Of a DNA stretch of 64,000 nt, positions 9,385-18,230 are shown one piece after another. The DNA comes from Mesobacillus sp. AQ2 (GTDB lineage: Bacteria; Bacillota; Bacilli; Bacillales; Cytobacillaceae): NCBI RefSeq assembly GCF_030122805.1, contig NZ_CP126080.1, forward strand, positions 2,547,001 through 2,611,000, read 5' to 3'. Numbering within the stretch: position 1 is the first letter of the stretch; each line of letters starts with the position of its first letter. Made by a program: the position numbers and the translations under genes. Under the pieces are notes generated by a model. It ran no database searches. It was not told the origin of the DNA and worked only from the letters and a program-made list of their open reading frames with translations.

Positions 9385-10782
9385 ATGAAAAGCACGAAGG
9401 GTTTCATCCTGGGGGCAACATTAATTCTTGTTCTTGCCCTTACAGGGGCCGGAGTGTTCAGGCATGAGCCTGTACACAGCAATAAACTTAGTGCGAAAAC
9501 TCATTCTACTGGCCAACGAATCATGAAGATGCAGTCGATGGCAAACGTAAATAATGTAGAAATGGGAGAGAAAATCAAGAGGCAGCTCAATACACAAGAC
9601 GAAGTCACGCTTATTTACCATAACAAGAAAGATACAAGTCATTATTATGATCATGAGGCTGCTGTTGATTTTTTTACAGAACCAGGACCTGACGAAATAG
9701 ATGAAATTACACGCGATATCAATGGCTGGGTCATCAAACACCTGAATTCGGTTTATATTTTCAGGTCCACTTCCATGGAAACACCGCAAATGGTTGAATA
9801 TTTTAACCAGAGGCAAAACGTTGAGTATGCCGAGCCAAATTTTATCCTCATGCAAAACGAAGCAAACGTACCAAATGATTTACTTTACCAGGAGAATTAC
9901 CAATGGAATTTGCCAGCGATTGGAACAGAGCAAGGCTGGAATATTACACGCGGAAAAGAACAAATTGAAATAGCCATTATAGATACAGGTGTTGACCTGG
10001 ATCATCCAGAGTTAAAGAACAGGATTATATCTGGTTATAATGTGATAGATGAAAAACGAGAGCCGGATGATGATAATGGCCATGGAACACATGTAGCTGG
10101 GATCATAGCCTCAGAAACGAATAACGGTGAGGGTGTTGCCGGCATGACATGGTTCAGCAAAATCATGCCTGTTAAAGCAATGGGTGCGAAAGGCTATGGT
10201 ACCACATTCGATATCGCAAAAGGTATCATTTGGGCTGTCGACCATGGTGCAGATGTTATAAATATGAGCCTTGGCAATTACCAGCCCTCCAAGGTCCTGG
10301 AAGAAGCTGTCCGTTATGCCTTTGACAACAATGTTGTCATGGTATCTGCAGCCGGCAATGACGGATCCAATCAGCCTACTTACCCTTCGGCTTATCCCGA
10401 GGTTTTGAGCGTGGCTGCTGTTGATTATAACGGAAACAGAGCGAACTTTTCTAACTATGGGGATTATATAGACATTGCTGCTCCTGGGGTGAATATTCCG
10501 AGCACCTTTTTCAATGCACAGTATGCAGCCCTTTCCGGGACATCAATGGCTGCTCCCCATGTTGCAGGTCTGGCCGCTTTAATTAAATCAGCTAATCCAG
10601 ACCTCAAAAGCTCCCAGGTCATCAATATCATTAAAACATCTGCCATCGATCTTGGTGAACAGGGAAAAGACATTGATTACGGAAATGGCTTGATCGATGT
10701 AAATTCAGCCTTGCAGGAGGCGAATAAAAAACAGCCAGCAAGAGGCAAGACACAAAAGTCTATATTCAAATGGCTAAAATAA
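9385..10782 (+). CDS. Secreted subtilisin-like serine protease (S8 family)
   Basis: A 465-residue exported endopeptidase. An N-terminal hydrophobic signal segment (residues 7-24) is followed by an inhibitor/chaperone-like propeptide region ending near residue 160 (ENVEYAEPNF-type junction). The catalytic domain shows the full triad: Asp200 in IAIIDTGVDLDHPE, His233 in NGHGTHVAGI and Ser387 in SGTSMAAPHVAGLAAL, with oxyanion Asn325 in SAAGNDGS. The tail is basic (GKTQKSIFKWLK). The start is backed by GGAGGG eight bases upstream. A shared terminator separates it from the convergent helD. It probably serves extracellular protein degradation; substrate range is unknown. Confidence 0.93.
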   Translation: MKSTKGFILGATLILVLALTGAGVFRHEPVHSNKLSAKTHSTGQRIMKMQSMANVNNVEMGEKIKRQLNTQDEVTLIYHNKKDTSHYYDHEAAVDFFTEPGPDEIDEITRDINGWVIKHLNSVYIFRSTSMETPQMVEYFNQRQNVEYAEPNFILMQNEANVPNDLLYQENYQWNLPAIGTEQGWNITRGKEQIEIAIIDTGVDLDHPELKNRIISGYNVIDEKREPDDDNGHGTHVAGIIASETNNGEGVAGMTWFSKIMPVKAMGAKGYGTTFDIAKGIIWAVDHGADVINMSLGNYQPSKVLEEAVRYAFDNNVVMVSAAGNDGSNQPTYPSAYPEVLSVAAVDYNGNRANFSNYGDYIDIAAPGVNIPSTFFNAQYAALSGTSMAAPHVAGLAALIKSANPDLKSSQVINIIKTSAIDLGEQGKDIDYGNGLIDVNSALQEANKKQPARGKTQKSIFKWLK

Positions 10783-10791
10783 ATGCAACAA

Positions 10792-10826
10792 AACAAGCCG
10801 CCATGGATTTTGGCGGCTTGTTTTTT
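10792..10826. terminator. Bidirectional terminator between the subtilase gene and helD
   Basis: AACAAGCCGCC (10792-10802) pairs perfectly with GGCGGCTTGTT (10812-10822), followed by T6 on the plus strand and TTTTGTTG on the minus strand. It overlaps the last bases of helD. Confidence 0.9.
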
Positions 10827-13152
10827 AAATGACCTGAAAAAGTTCCTGGTCTACTTCTGCTAAAAGCGGACTTAATTCACCTCTTGAAAGAATATAAAGC
10901 TCATGCATAGCCCTCGTACAAGCCGTATAAAACAATTTCCTTTCCTCATTTCTTGTGTAGGAAGATGAATCAAAAATGATCACCGCATCAAACTCTATTC
11001 CTTTTGCCAGGTATGTTGGTACGACATTGACCCCGTTTTCAAAGGTCAAGGTGCCTTTTTCAATCAATCTTGCCTCATGGGACTTCTTGATGGATTCGAA
11101 AGCTTCTATGCTCTCAGCTGCTGTTTTGCAGATGATAGCGATGTTTTTATGATCCTTATTTTTAAGATCCGAAATAAGTCCAATCGTTCTTTCTGTGTGG
11201 TCAATATGTTTTCCGGGATTCACGACTACCGGCTTTGGACCTAAACGATTGAAAGGTTCAATCAGATTACCTCCTTCAATCAGCTCCCTCGTGAATTCTA
11301 CAATCTGCTTTGTCGATCTGTAGGTTTTTGTAAGCTTGTAGGTTTCCTTATCTCCAAAGTCAAGCGCTGCTTCGGCAAAGATGGTCGGAGCCCCTGTAGG
11401 ACCAGAGTAAATCGCCTGGTTCATGTCACCAAGCAAGGTCATTTTGCTGTACGGGAAAAGATTTTTAATATATGCAAATTGGAAAGGAGTATAATCCTGA
11501 GCTTCATCGATGAAGACATGGCGAATCGATGTGTTTGACTTCCTCCCTTCAATCAGATCCTGAAGATAGAGAAACGGTGTTGCATCCTCGTAAGGGATAG
11601 ACTTTCTTTCCAGAGAACGGATTGTCTGGTCACAAATAGAAGGCCAATTAGTTGGCGCCGTATCTGCTCGAAGACCTTCATCCTTGAAAAAGTTCATAAA
11701 AATGGCCCTGTTATTTATGAATTTCAGTTTTTTCACTGCATTGAACAATGGTTTGAACCGTCTTTTTACGACAAGTTCAGATAGCCACTTTTCTTCACGG
11801 TCATAATCATGGAATGTATCTTCTGCTTCGCCTTGTTTTTTCTGGCTTTGTTTAAAAGCCTCGAGATAATCTTCCTTTTCAAGGAATTGAATTTCTTTTT
11901 CTACCCACTCCTGGGATTTTTCTGCCTTTGCTTTTTTCTTCAGTTCCTTGACCAGCCATTCCTTTACAAGCTGAATCCTATTCGGCATTGAAATACCCTT
12001 ATCGAGTGAATCATAAAATTTGGCAATCTCATGCTTTGATATAATCGTTCGCTTCTTTAATGACAAGCTTTTAAAGATAAGTGTCTTTCTGGATAACTTC
12101 TCTGCATACCGGTCCAGCAATTCTTTTAATTCCAGGCTTGCTTTGAAACGGATGCCTTCAACTCTTTCCTGGCGGCTCTCATCGTTTTCTGCTGCAAGCA
12201 GATACTCCATCTGTTCAAATGGATCCTCCAGCTCGTATTCAGCACCAAAACGTGACAGGAGATATTCCTGGAATGTGGCCTGCTGCATGTTTTCTTCTCC
12301 AAGTTCAGGCAGGACGGTAGCAACATAGCTATTGAAAAGCGGATTAGGAGAGAACAGCATGATATTTTCTGATGAGATGATATTCCTGTACTTGTAAAGT
12401 AAATAAGCTACACGCTGCATAGCCGCTGACGTTTTGCCGCTCCCGGCTACTCCCTGCACAACAACAAGGCTGCTTGAGTCATTACGGATGATCTCGTTTT
12501 GTTCCTTTTGAATGGTCGCTACTATGGTTTTCATCTGAGTGTCAGCATTATTGCCGAGAACTTCCTGAAGCATCTCGTCACCAATTGTTACACCGGTCTC
12601 GAACATCGCCTTGATTTTCCCAGACCTAATGACAAATTGCCGCTTTAGCTCCATATCTCCTTGAATGGTCTCTGTTTCTGTTTCATATTGGGCAGGGCCC
12701 GGGGAGTAGTCATAATAAAGGCCAGAAATCGGCGCTCTCCAATCATAAATCAAGAAATTTTCTTCCTGCTCGTCCATTAACGAGGCAATACCCAGGTAGA
12801 TTTTCTCTGCTTCGCTTTCACCGTCTTCTTTAAAATCAACTCTGCCAAAATAAGGGGAGAACCTTAGTTGGGAAAGTGTTTTAAGCTGTTTCACCATTTG
12901 CGATTGTGTACGCTCACGCTCTGATAAAAGTGCTGCCTGCTGTTTGATGCTTGTGAAGGTTTCCGCTACATCATCTGCTTCATCAAAGTTTACAGTTACA
13001 TCCTCCCAAAACGTCTTCCTGATCTGAAAGGCATCTGAGCCGACATCACTTGAACTCGCCCTCCATTTTTTGGCCTTCCTATCAATTTCCTCAATGATGG
13101 AATGAACACGATCCTGTTCCATTTTTAAGGCGTTTAGCTGCTTTTCATCCAT
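10825..13152 (-). CDS. helD: HelD-like superfamily 1 helicase / RNA polymerase recycling factor
   Basis: A 775-residue UvrD/Rep-like ATPase. HelD binds RNA polymerase and, with the delta subunit, frees stalled or post-termination enzyme from nucleic acid. The N-terminal coiled-coil arm (residues 1-110) is followed by the family signature LIYDWRAPISGLYYDY, Walker A VQGVAGSGKTSAA near residue 235, and Walker B HVFIDEAQDYTPFQ. Motifs GDMNQAIYS, TYRSTKQI and YLAKGIEFDAVII follow, and the late motif FYTACTRAMHELYI closes the helicase core. I chose the ATG at 13152 because GGGGAG stands eight bases upstream; the GTG at 13161 overlaps that site. B. subtilis HelD has a near-identical length. Confidence 0.93.
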   Translation of the reverse strand: MDEKQLNALKMEQDRVHSIIEEIDRKAKKWRASSSDVGSDAFQIRKTFWEDVTVNFDEADDVAETFTSIKQQAALLSERERTQSQMVKQLKTLSQLRFSPYFGRVDFKEDGESEAEKIYLGIASLMDEQEENFLIYDWRAPISGLYYDYSPGPAQYETETETIQGDMELKRQFVIRSGKIKAMFETGVTIGDEMLQEVLGNNADTQMKTIVATIQKEQNEIIRNDSSSLVVVQGVAGSGKTSAAMQRVAYLLYKYRNIISSENIMLFSPNPLFNSYVATVLPELGEENMQQATFQEYLLSRFGAEYELEDPFEQMEYLLAAENDESRQERVEGIRFKASLELKELLDRYAEKLSRKTLIFKSLSLKKRTIISKHEIAKFYDSLDKGISMPNRIQLVKEWLVKELKKKAKAEKSQEWVEKEIQFLEKEDYLEAFKQSQKKQGEAEDTFHDYDREEKWLSELVVKRRFKPLFNAVKKLKFINNRAIFMNFFKDEGLRADTAPTNWPSICDQTIRSLERKSIPYEDATPFLYLQDLIEGRKSNTSIRHVFIDEAQDYTPFQFAYIKNLFPYSKMTLLGDMNQAIYSGPTGAPTIFAEAALDFGDKETYKLTKTYRSTKQIVEFTRELIEGGNLIEPFNRLGPKPVVVNPGKHIDHTERTIGLISDLKNKDHKNIAIICKTAAESIEAFESIKKSHEARLIEKGTLTFENGVNVVPTYLAKGIEFDAVIIFDSSSYTRNEERKLFYTACTRAMHELYILSRGELSPLLAEVDQELFQVI

Positions 13153-13184
13153 GAATTCCACTCCCCGAATCTATCCTCTTTTAT

Positions 13185-13213
13185 TTGACAACACTTTTTA
13201 TTTATGATATAAT
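13185..13213 (+). promoter_or_regulatory. Consensus sigma-A promoter of an orphan transcript
   Basis: A perfect -35 TTGACA (13185-13190), a 17-base spacer and a perfect -10 TATAAT (13208-13213). It points away from helD into a region with no plus-strand gene. Confidence 0.85.
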
Positions 13214-13219
13214 TATAAT

Positions 13220-13326
13220 AAATTTATTCTGCCTACAAAACAATTCAGTGCCAACTTCCATTTTACTATTTACATATTTCGAATAGAAATACATACTCTC
13301 CAAAACACCTTTAAGGGTGTTTTTTA
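13220..13326 (+). ncRNA. Candidate small RNA of about 105 nt
   Basis: The interval starts about seven bases after the consensus promoter and ends at a Rho-independent terminator (13302-13326). No ATG with a ribosome binding site occurs inside it, and the next plus-strand gene is more than 8 kb away, so the promoter-terminator pair most simply defines a short non-coding RNA. The body is AU-rich with little obvious folding apart from the 3' hairpin. I recognise no known RNA family. Start and end are inferred from the promoter and terminator. Confidence 0.6.
13302..13326 (+). terminator. Terminator of the candidate small RNA
   Basis: AAAACACC / GGTGTTTT hairpin with a six-base loop, running into T6. 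The minus-strand side has only a short T tract, so it works best on the plus strand. Confidence 0.8.
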
Positions 13327-13375
13327 TTTTTTGCACTTCTTTTTTATATTTATTCGAATTCCACCTATTTTAAAC

Positions 13376-13417
13376 ATCAAAAAAACCGCGAGCTGCAGAC
13401 AATCAGCATCGCGGTTT
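13376..13417 (-). terminator. Terminator of the glycerate kinase gene
   Basis: AAACCGCGA (13383-13391) and TCGCGGTTT (13409-13417), with inner GCTG/CAGC pairing, followed by seven T on the minus strand. Confidence 0.85.
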
Positions 13418-13423
13418 TTCTTT

Positions 13424-14557
13424 TTACTTGCTTAATTTGATCAGGGACGCTATATTCGCAGCAGTATTTCTAACATACGTACTGGCATTATTGAATGCAT
13501 CCTCTAGAGATATCACACCTGGTACAACACTGAATAAAATATCGATTCCGTGTTCGTGGACAATTTCACTGTCCTGTGCAACATGGCCAGCAATTGCGAT
13601 TACAGGGATGCCGTGCCGTTTTGCGGTCTTTGCTACCCCAATTGGGGTTTTGCCAAAAATCGTTTGTCCATCTATTTTCCCTTCTCCAGTAATAACAAAA
13701 TCCGCATTTAAAAGTTGCTCTTCAAGCTTTGTAGCCTCAAGAACGATATCAACTCCTCTTTTCAAGTCTGCTGACAGGAATGCCAGCAGGCCGCTGCCGA
13801 GTCCGCCTGCGGCCCCTGCACCAGAAATATGTTCGATATCTTTTCCTAGATCTTTCCGGATAATTTCTGCGTAATGTTGAAGATTGCCATCCAATACTTC
13901 AATCATTTCTGCAGTTGCCCCTTTTTGCGGACCAAAAATATGGGATGCGCCTTTGGGACCGGTTAATGGGTTATCCACATCACAGGCCACTTCGATATTC
14001 ACCGCGATCAAACGGCTATCTGCTTGCTTCATATCAATGGAAGCCAATTCACCAAGAGATCCGCCACCTTCGCTGATCTCATTTCCATCAACATTGAGGA
14101 ACTTGATCCCGAGGGCTCTCGCCATTCCTGCTCCTCCATCATTCGTGGCACTGCCGCCAATTCCGATGATGATCTTTTCCACACCAAAGTCAAGGGCGGC
14201 AGAAATTAATTCTCCAGTGCCGCGCGTAGTGGTTACCAGCGGATTGCGTTTCTCCCTGGATACCAGATGAAGCCCTGAAGCTGCAGCCATCTCGATAATC
14301 GCGGTCTTTCCATCACCAGACAGGCCGAAAAATGCCTTAACTGGCTCGCCAAGCGGTCCTGTTACAGTTTTTGAGATTATCTTTCCCTTAGTTGCATCAA
14401 CGAGAGATTGTACAGTGCCTTCACCGCCATCCGCCATTGGAACTTTTACAAAACTTGCTTCTGGCAAAATCTTTCTCATGCCTGCCTCGATCGCGCTTGC
14501 TGCTTCAAGTGCAGTCAGACTTTCCTTGAAGGAATCTGGAGCTATTACGATTTTCAT
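13424..14557 (-). CDS. glxK: Glycerate kinase (GlxK/GarK type)
   Basis: The 377-residue product begins MKIVIAPDSFKESLTA, the hallmark of the type-1 glycerate kinases that phosphorylate D-glycerate (to 2- or 3-phosphoglycerate). Further family blocks are VPMADGGEGTVQSLV, IIGIGGSATNDGGAGMARALG, GAAGGLGSGLLAFL and VITGEGKIDGQTIFGKTP. Length is typical. GAGGAG precedes the start. It is the downstream partner of a GntP-type permease and a CdaR-like regulator, so the cluster probably takes up and phosphorylates glycerate. A MITE-like element sits between the kinase and the permease. Confidence 0.93.
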   Translation of the reverse strand: MKIVIAPDSFKESLTALEAASAIEAGMRKILPEASFVKVPMADGGEGTVQSLVDATKGKIISKTVTGPLGEPVKAFFGLSGDGKTAIIEMAAASGLHLVSREKRNPLVTTTRGTGELISAALDFGVEKIIIGIGGSATNDGGAGMARALGIKFLNVDGNEISEGGGSLGELASIDMKQADSRLIAVNIEVACDVDNPLTGPKGASHIFGPQKGATAEMIEVLDGNLQHYAEIIRKDLGKDIEHISGAGAAGGLGSGLLAFLSADLKRGVDIVLEATKLEEQLLNADFVITGEGKIDGQTIFGKTPIGVAKTAKRHGIPVIAIAGHVAQDSEIVHEHGIDILFSVVPGVISLEDAFNNASTYVRNTAANIASLIKLSK

Positions 14558-14655
14558 ACTTTGTTTCTCCTCTCATTTACTAACGGAGTAATGTGTAAGG
14601 AAGGTATGGAGTTTAAAATAATCCATATTGATTTTGTGAAAATATATTTTTTAAT

Positions 14656-14844
14656 TTGGCTCTGTTAAGGCTGAATGTTGATTTTTAAACCCTGTTGATT
14701 GTAGTGGAAGGCGCGTAGACTCCTGCGGGCTCAACTGGTCAGGTGAGACCCCGCAGGAGCAAAGCGATGAGGAGGCTCAGCGCCAGTCCCGCGGAAAGCG
14801 AAGCGCCTGGAACGAAAATCAACAGCCTTAATTAACAGAGCCAA
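14656..14844. repeat. MITE-like element with 13-bp terminal inverted repeats
   Basis: A 189-bp unit bounded by TTGGCTCTGTTAA (14656-14668) and its exact inverse TTAACAGAGCCAA (14832-14844). Inside are further nested inverted segments: TTGATTTT against AAAATCAA, GGCGC against GCGCC, and CTCCTGCGGG against CCCGCAGGAG. The GC-rich core is of the kind dispersed through many Bacillus genomes. It encodes no protein and looks like a non-autonomous miniature element able to fold into a long hairpin. It lies between glxK and the permease gene, so it interrupts the presumed operon. Confidence 0.7.
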
Positions 14845-14881
14845 TTTCAAAAAGGTTTCTGAAGAAATTTAACCGAAAAAT

Positions 14882-16150
14882 CTATCCAAAGAACTTAAAG
14901 ATTCCAAAAATCAGGGTTGAAACGATGGCAAGTGTCAAACCTATTGCAGTTTCATACGGAATCAATTTCAGACGCTCTTTAATCTCCATATTCACACTTC
15001 CTCCAGTTGCATGGAAAAAGCTTCCGTGCGGGAGGTGGTCAAGCACAGTTGCACCAGCATGCACCATTGCCGCACCCGCCAATGCAGTTACACCCATTTC
15101 TAAAATGGTGGTTCCAAATACCTGGGAGGCAACAGCTGTTCCAGCAGTAGTCGAAGCTGTAGCAGCAGACATAAAGATACCCGATACAGGTGCAAGAACG
15201 AAGGCCGGAAGTCCAAGTGCATCAAGACTGTTGATGAGAACATCCTTTAAGCCTGAATTCGCGATGATTCCCGCCAAAGTACCTGTACCCAGAAGCATGA
15301 TAGCGACACCGGACATTTTCCCAAGGCCTGATACAGCATAGTCATTGATATGCTTGATTCGTCCCATTGCCAGTGCTCCTGCAATCCCGCCGGCTGGCAA
15401 GGCAATCATTGGATCAATGTTTATATCAAACAATGGTCGAAGGGCAAGCAGGATAATCGTCACTAATGGGGCGACAATCGCTGGCACCACAAGCGGCAGC
15501 TCCCCGTTAACTTTCGTTTCGCTTTCCTCAGCTGAAACGCTTGAACCTTTATGAACCAATTTTTTAGCTAAAATATACGTGACTGTAAGTCCAAATGCAG
15601 CTGGGATGATTCCTGCTGCCATGATTGAAGTCAATGGAACACCGAACGCATCGGATGCAGCAATGGCATTCGGATTTGGTGACATGATGTTACCGGCTTT
15701 ACCCCCGCCAATCATCGCAAGCAGAATCGCAGTTTTTGAGATGCCTGCTTTGCTGGCAATTGCCAGGGCAATTGGAGCGACTGTGATAACAGCCACATCA
15801 ATGAATACACCAACTGTCGTAAGGATCATCGTTGCAATTGCCAAAGCAAGCAACGCCCGAGTTTCCCCGACTTTTTTAACAATCGTTTCCGCAATGACTG
15901 CTGCTGCGCCTGATTCAATCAAGACCCCGGCCAGTACACCTGCAGCGAGGATGCGCAATACAGCAGGAATAATTCCTTTGGCGCCCTCCATCATCAAGGT
16001 AACCGTATTTGTAACATCGACGCCGCCAACGAGACCGCCAATCAATGCTCCGGCGATCATTCCGTAAGCAGGTGAAACTTTTTTCAGTATTAAGAATATA
16101 GCTACGATAAGGGCTACTAATGCGCCGAAAGCGCTTACTTGAATATCCAA
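14882..16150 (-). CDS. GntP-family permease, probably for glycerate or gluconate
   Basis: A 422-residue polytopic protein of the gluconate:H+ symporter family. Family features are about twelve hydrophobic segments, VSPAYGMIAGALIGGLVGG early on, MIGGGKAGNIMSPNPNAIAA in the middle and GATVLDHLPHGSFFHATGGS near the end. I chose the TTG at 16150 because AAGGAGG lies eight bases upstream. An upstream ATG (16213) would put that ribosome binding site inside the gene. Neighbouring glycerate kinase and CdaR genes argue for glycerate as the substrate; gluconate cannot be excluded. Confidence 0.85.
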   Translation of the reverse strand: MDIQVSAFGALVALIVAIFLILKKVSPAYGMIAGALIGGLVGGVDVTNTVTLMMEGAKGIIPAVLRILAAGVLAGVLIESGAAAVIAETIVKKVGETRALLALAIATMILTTVGVFIDVAVITVAPIALAIASKAGISKTAILLAMIGGGKAGNIMSPNPNAIAASDAFGVPLTSIMAAGIIPAAFGLTVTYILAKKLVHKGSSVSAEESETKVNGELPLVVPAIVAPLVTIILLALRPLFDINIDPMIALPAGGIAGALAMGRIKHINDYAVSGLGKMSGVAIMLLGTGTLAGIIANSGLKDVLINSLDALGLPAFVLAPVSGIFMSAATASTTAGTAVASQVFGTTILEMGVTALAGAAMVHAGATVLDHLPHGSFFHATGGSVNMEIKERLKLIPYETAIGLTLAIVSTLIFGIFKFFG

Positions 16151-16223
16151 GTTGTGTTCCTCCTTCAAATCTTTGATTACCTCAATTGTAAGCGCTATCT
16201 CATTCGATTTCATTGGTCAAACC

Positions 16224-16256
16224 ACCAAAAAAAGATCTGTATTAATACAGATCTTT
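16224..16256 (-). terminator. 26-bp perfect palindrome, terminator of the CdaR-like gene
   Basis: Bases 16231-16256 are a perfect palindrome (AAAGATCTGTATT and its inverse), followed on the minus strand by seven T. It separates the regulator gene from the downstream permease. Confidence 0.8.
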
Positions 16257-16271
16257 CGTGCATTTGCACAA

Positions 16272-17384
16272 TCATTCAAGTTCATTATTGAGAAATGACA
16301 AGTAAAGATGAAGCAAATCCGTGGTTTTTCGAGGATCTTTGCCTGTTATTTCTGTTATCTTGTCTAATCTGTACCTAAGGGTGTTCCTATGGATAAAAAG
16401 CATTTTCGCCGCACTGTTCATATCACCATTGGTATCAATCAGTGCTCTTAATGACTCAGTCAATTCCCCTTTAGTATCCCTGGCTTTTAACCTTGTATAA
16501 TAAGGCTCTAAACCCTCAGTCAATCCCATATTTGAAGCTGTTAGGAGGAAAACAGGCAGATAATAATCTTCATACACGAAGATATCTTTGTCAGGTGCTA
16601 ATTTCTGGCCTGCTTTCAAGGTATGTTCAGCCTGTTGATAAGACATTGCCAATCCTGTCAATCCAGGGTGTTGTTGTCCAATACCTATTTTTATGTACAC
16701 ATCACTGGTTGATTTATAACTGTCGACCCATCCCTCTGCCAGTTTTCTAACCTGATTGGCACTTTGGGCGGAAGGCATCCTCTTTAAAATCACTATCCTG
16801 TCATGCTGCATAAGCAAAAGGTCATCCTTTTCCAGTCTGCCTTTAAGAAAGGTGAAGGTTTTCTTCCTGTCAGAAGATAAAATAACCATCGCTATCCGAG
16901 GTAAATCCAGATTAATTCCCAAACGCATGGCCCTTTCCAGGAAAAGCGGATCCATCTTCCCTTGGGAATGGATAATTTGACTGACAAGCTCTTCCTTCAG
17001 CCTCTCATCCCACTGGATTTCATTCATTAGCACTGCTTGCTGCAGACTTAGTTCAGCAGCCATCCTGACAAGTTCACCAAAACTTCTGATTTCCTCAGGA
17101 GAACCAGTGATACCGATAACACCAACTATTTCTCCGTCAAAGCGAATGGGAAGGTTGATACCTGCCTTCACCCCATGGAGATTCTTTGCTTCTTTTTCTG
17201 TAATTTCATAGCCAGATCCCTGTTTGATGACATTGACAGCACCTTCATGTATATCATCGATTCGTTTCTGGTCCCCCGACCCAATGATGACACCCCGGTT
17301 ATCCATTACATTGATATTTTTCCCGATGATTCCCATCGTCCTGTCAACAATCTCCTGAGCCAGCTGCTTGTCTAAAAAATCCAT
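16272..17384 (-). CDS. CdaR-family transcriptional regulator
   Basis: A 370-residue activator of the sugar-diacid/glycerate regulator (CdaR) family. The N-terminal third is the diacid-recognition domain (LAQEIVDRTMGIIGKNINVM, then GSGYEITEKEA and PIRFDGEIVGVIGITG). The C-terminus is a PucR-type helix-turn-helix (DTNGDMNSAAKMLFIHRNTL, then RYRLDKITEITG). Such proteins sense glycerate, glucarate or galactarate and switch on the adjacent uptake and kinase genes, which here are the GntP-type permease and glycerate kinase just downstream. A terminator after cdaR implies that the target genes have their own promoter or are reached by read-through. Confidence 0.9.
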   Translation of the reverse strand: MDFLDKQLAQEIVDRTMGIIGKNINVMDNRGVIIGSGDQKRIDDIHEGAVNVIKQGSGYEITEKEAKNLHGVKAGINLPIRFDGEIVGVIGITGSPEEIRSFGELVRMAAELSLQQAVLMNEIQWDERLKEELVSQIIHSQGKMDPLFLERAMRLGINLDLPRIAMVILSSDRKKTFTFLKGRLEKDDLLLMQHDRIVILKRMPSAQSANQVRKLAEGWVDSYKSTSDVYIKIGIGQQHPGLTGLAMSYQQAEHTLKAGQKLAPDKDIFVYEDYYLPVFLLTASNMGLTEGLEPYYTRLKARDTKGELTESLRALIDTNGDMNSAAKMLFIHRNTLRYRLDKITEITGKDPRKTTDLLHLYLSFLNNELE

Positions 17385-17469
17385 TCTATATTCCCGCCTC
17401 GCAAAACATATGTATCTACTTTATCACCATTACTTAATAAATATTATAAAACAAAGATTTTCTATTGAT

Positions 17470-18175
17470 CATTTAATCTGAAGTGCATCCTGGTTCAGAC
17501 AAATCAACGGCGATTACTCCTGATTTGTACGAAGTTGGCCCTGGTTCAGACAAAACGACGGCGATTACTCCTGGTTTTGTCCGAAGTTGACCATTGTTCA
17601 GACAACTCAACGGCGATTACTCCTGGTTTTGTCCGAAGTTGGCCCTGGTTCAGACAAAACGACGGCGATTCCACCAGGTTTTGTCCGAAGTTGGCCCTGG
17701 TTCAGACAAATCAACGGTGATTACTCCTGGTTTTGTCCGAAGTTGGCCCTGGTTCAGACAAAACGACGACGATTCCACCAGGATTTGTCCGAAGTTAGCC
17801 CTGGTTCAGACAAATCAACGGCGATTACTCCTGATTTTGTCCGAAGTTGGCCCTGGTTCAGACAAAACGACGGCGATTCCACCAGGATTTGTCCGAAGTT
17901 GACCATTGTTCAGACAACTCAGCCGCGATTACTCCTGATTTTGTCCGAAGTTGACCTTAGTTTAGACAAATCAACGGCGATTCCACCAGGTTTTGTCCGA
18001 AGTTGGCCCTGGTTCAGACAAAACGACGGCGATTCCACCAGGATTTGTCCAAGTTGAACAGTGTTCAGACAACTCAGCCCCGATTACTCCTGATTTTGTC
18101 CGAAGTTGGCCCTGGTTCAGACAAAACGACGACGATTCCACCAGGTTTTGTCTGAAGGCGACCCTAGCCTGACTA
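17470..18175. repeat. Tandem array, about 13 copies of a 52-bp unit
   Basis: The marker TTCAGAC (TTTAGAC once) recurs at 17494, 17545, 17597, 17649, 17701, 17753, 17805, 17857, 17909, 17961, 18013, 18064 and 18116, a period of 52 bp with two 51-bp steps. Each unit is built as arm TTCAGACAAAA, a 19-base loop containing GGCGATT, inverse arm TTTTGTCCGAA, then an 11-base loop GTTGGCCCTGG. The array is therefore a chain of alternating inverted arms with two kinds of loop. Copies tend to alternate between loops ending ATTCCACCAGG and ATTACTCCTGA. The unit is not a multiple of three, so open frames across it are by-products. It fills the gap between the cdaR promoter region and yneT. Confidence 0.95.
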
Positions 18176-18185
18176 ATAAATGCCG

Positions 18186-18222
18186 ATAAAAGTAAAACGT
18201 GAGGAAGCTGTTCCTCCTCACG
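18186..18222 (-). terminator. Terminator of yneT
   Basis: CGTGAGG (18198-18204) pairs with CCTCACG (18216-18222), followed on the minus strand by TTTTACTTTTA. Confidence 0.75.
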
Positions 18223-18230
18223 CAAAGATA

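Noticed and set aside
17535..18057. Three overlapping plus-strand ORFs with repeated Trp-Phe-Arg peptides
   Set aside because: They are by-products of the 52-bp array, which is open in all three plus frames because the unit is not a multiple of three; none has a ribosome binding site.
17470..18175. CRISPR array
   Set aside because: The whole 52-bp unit is conserved, with no unique spacers, and no cas genes are present. The same applies to the 53-bp array.
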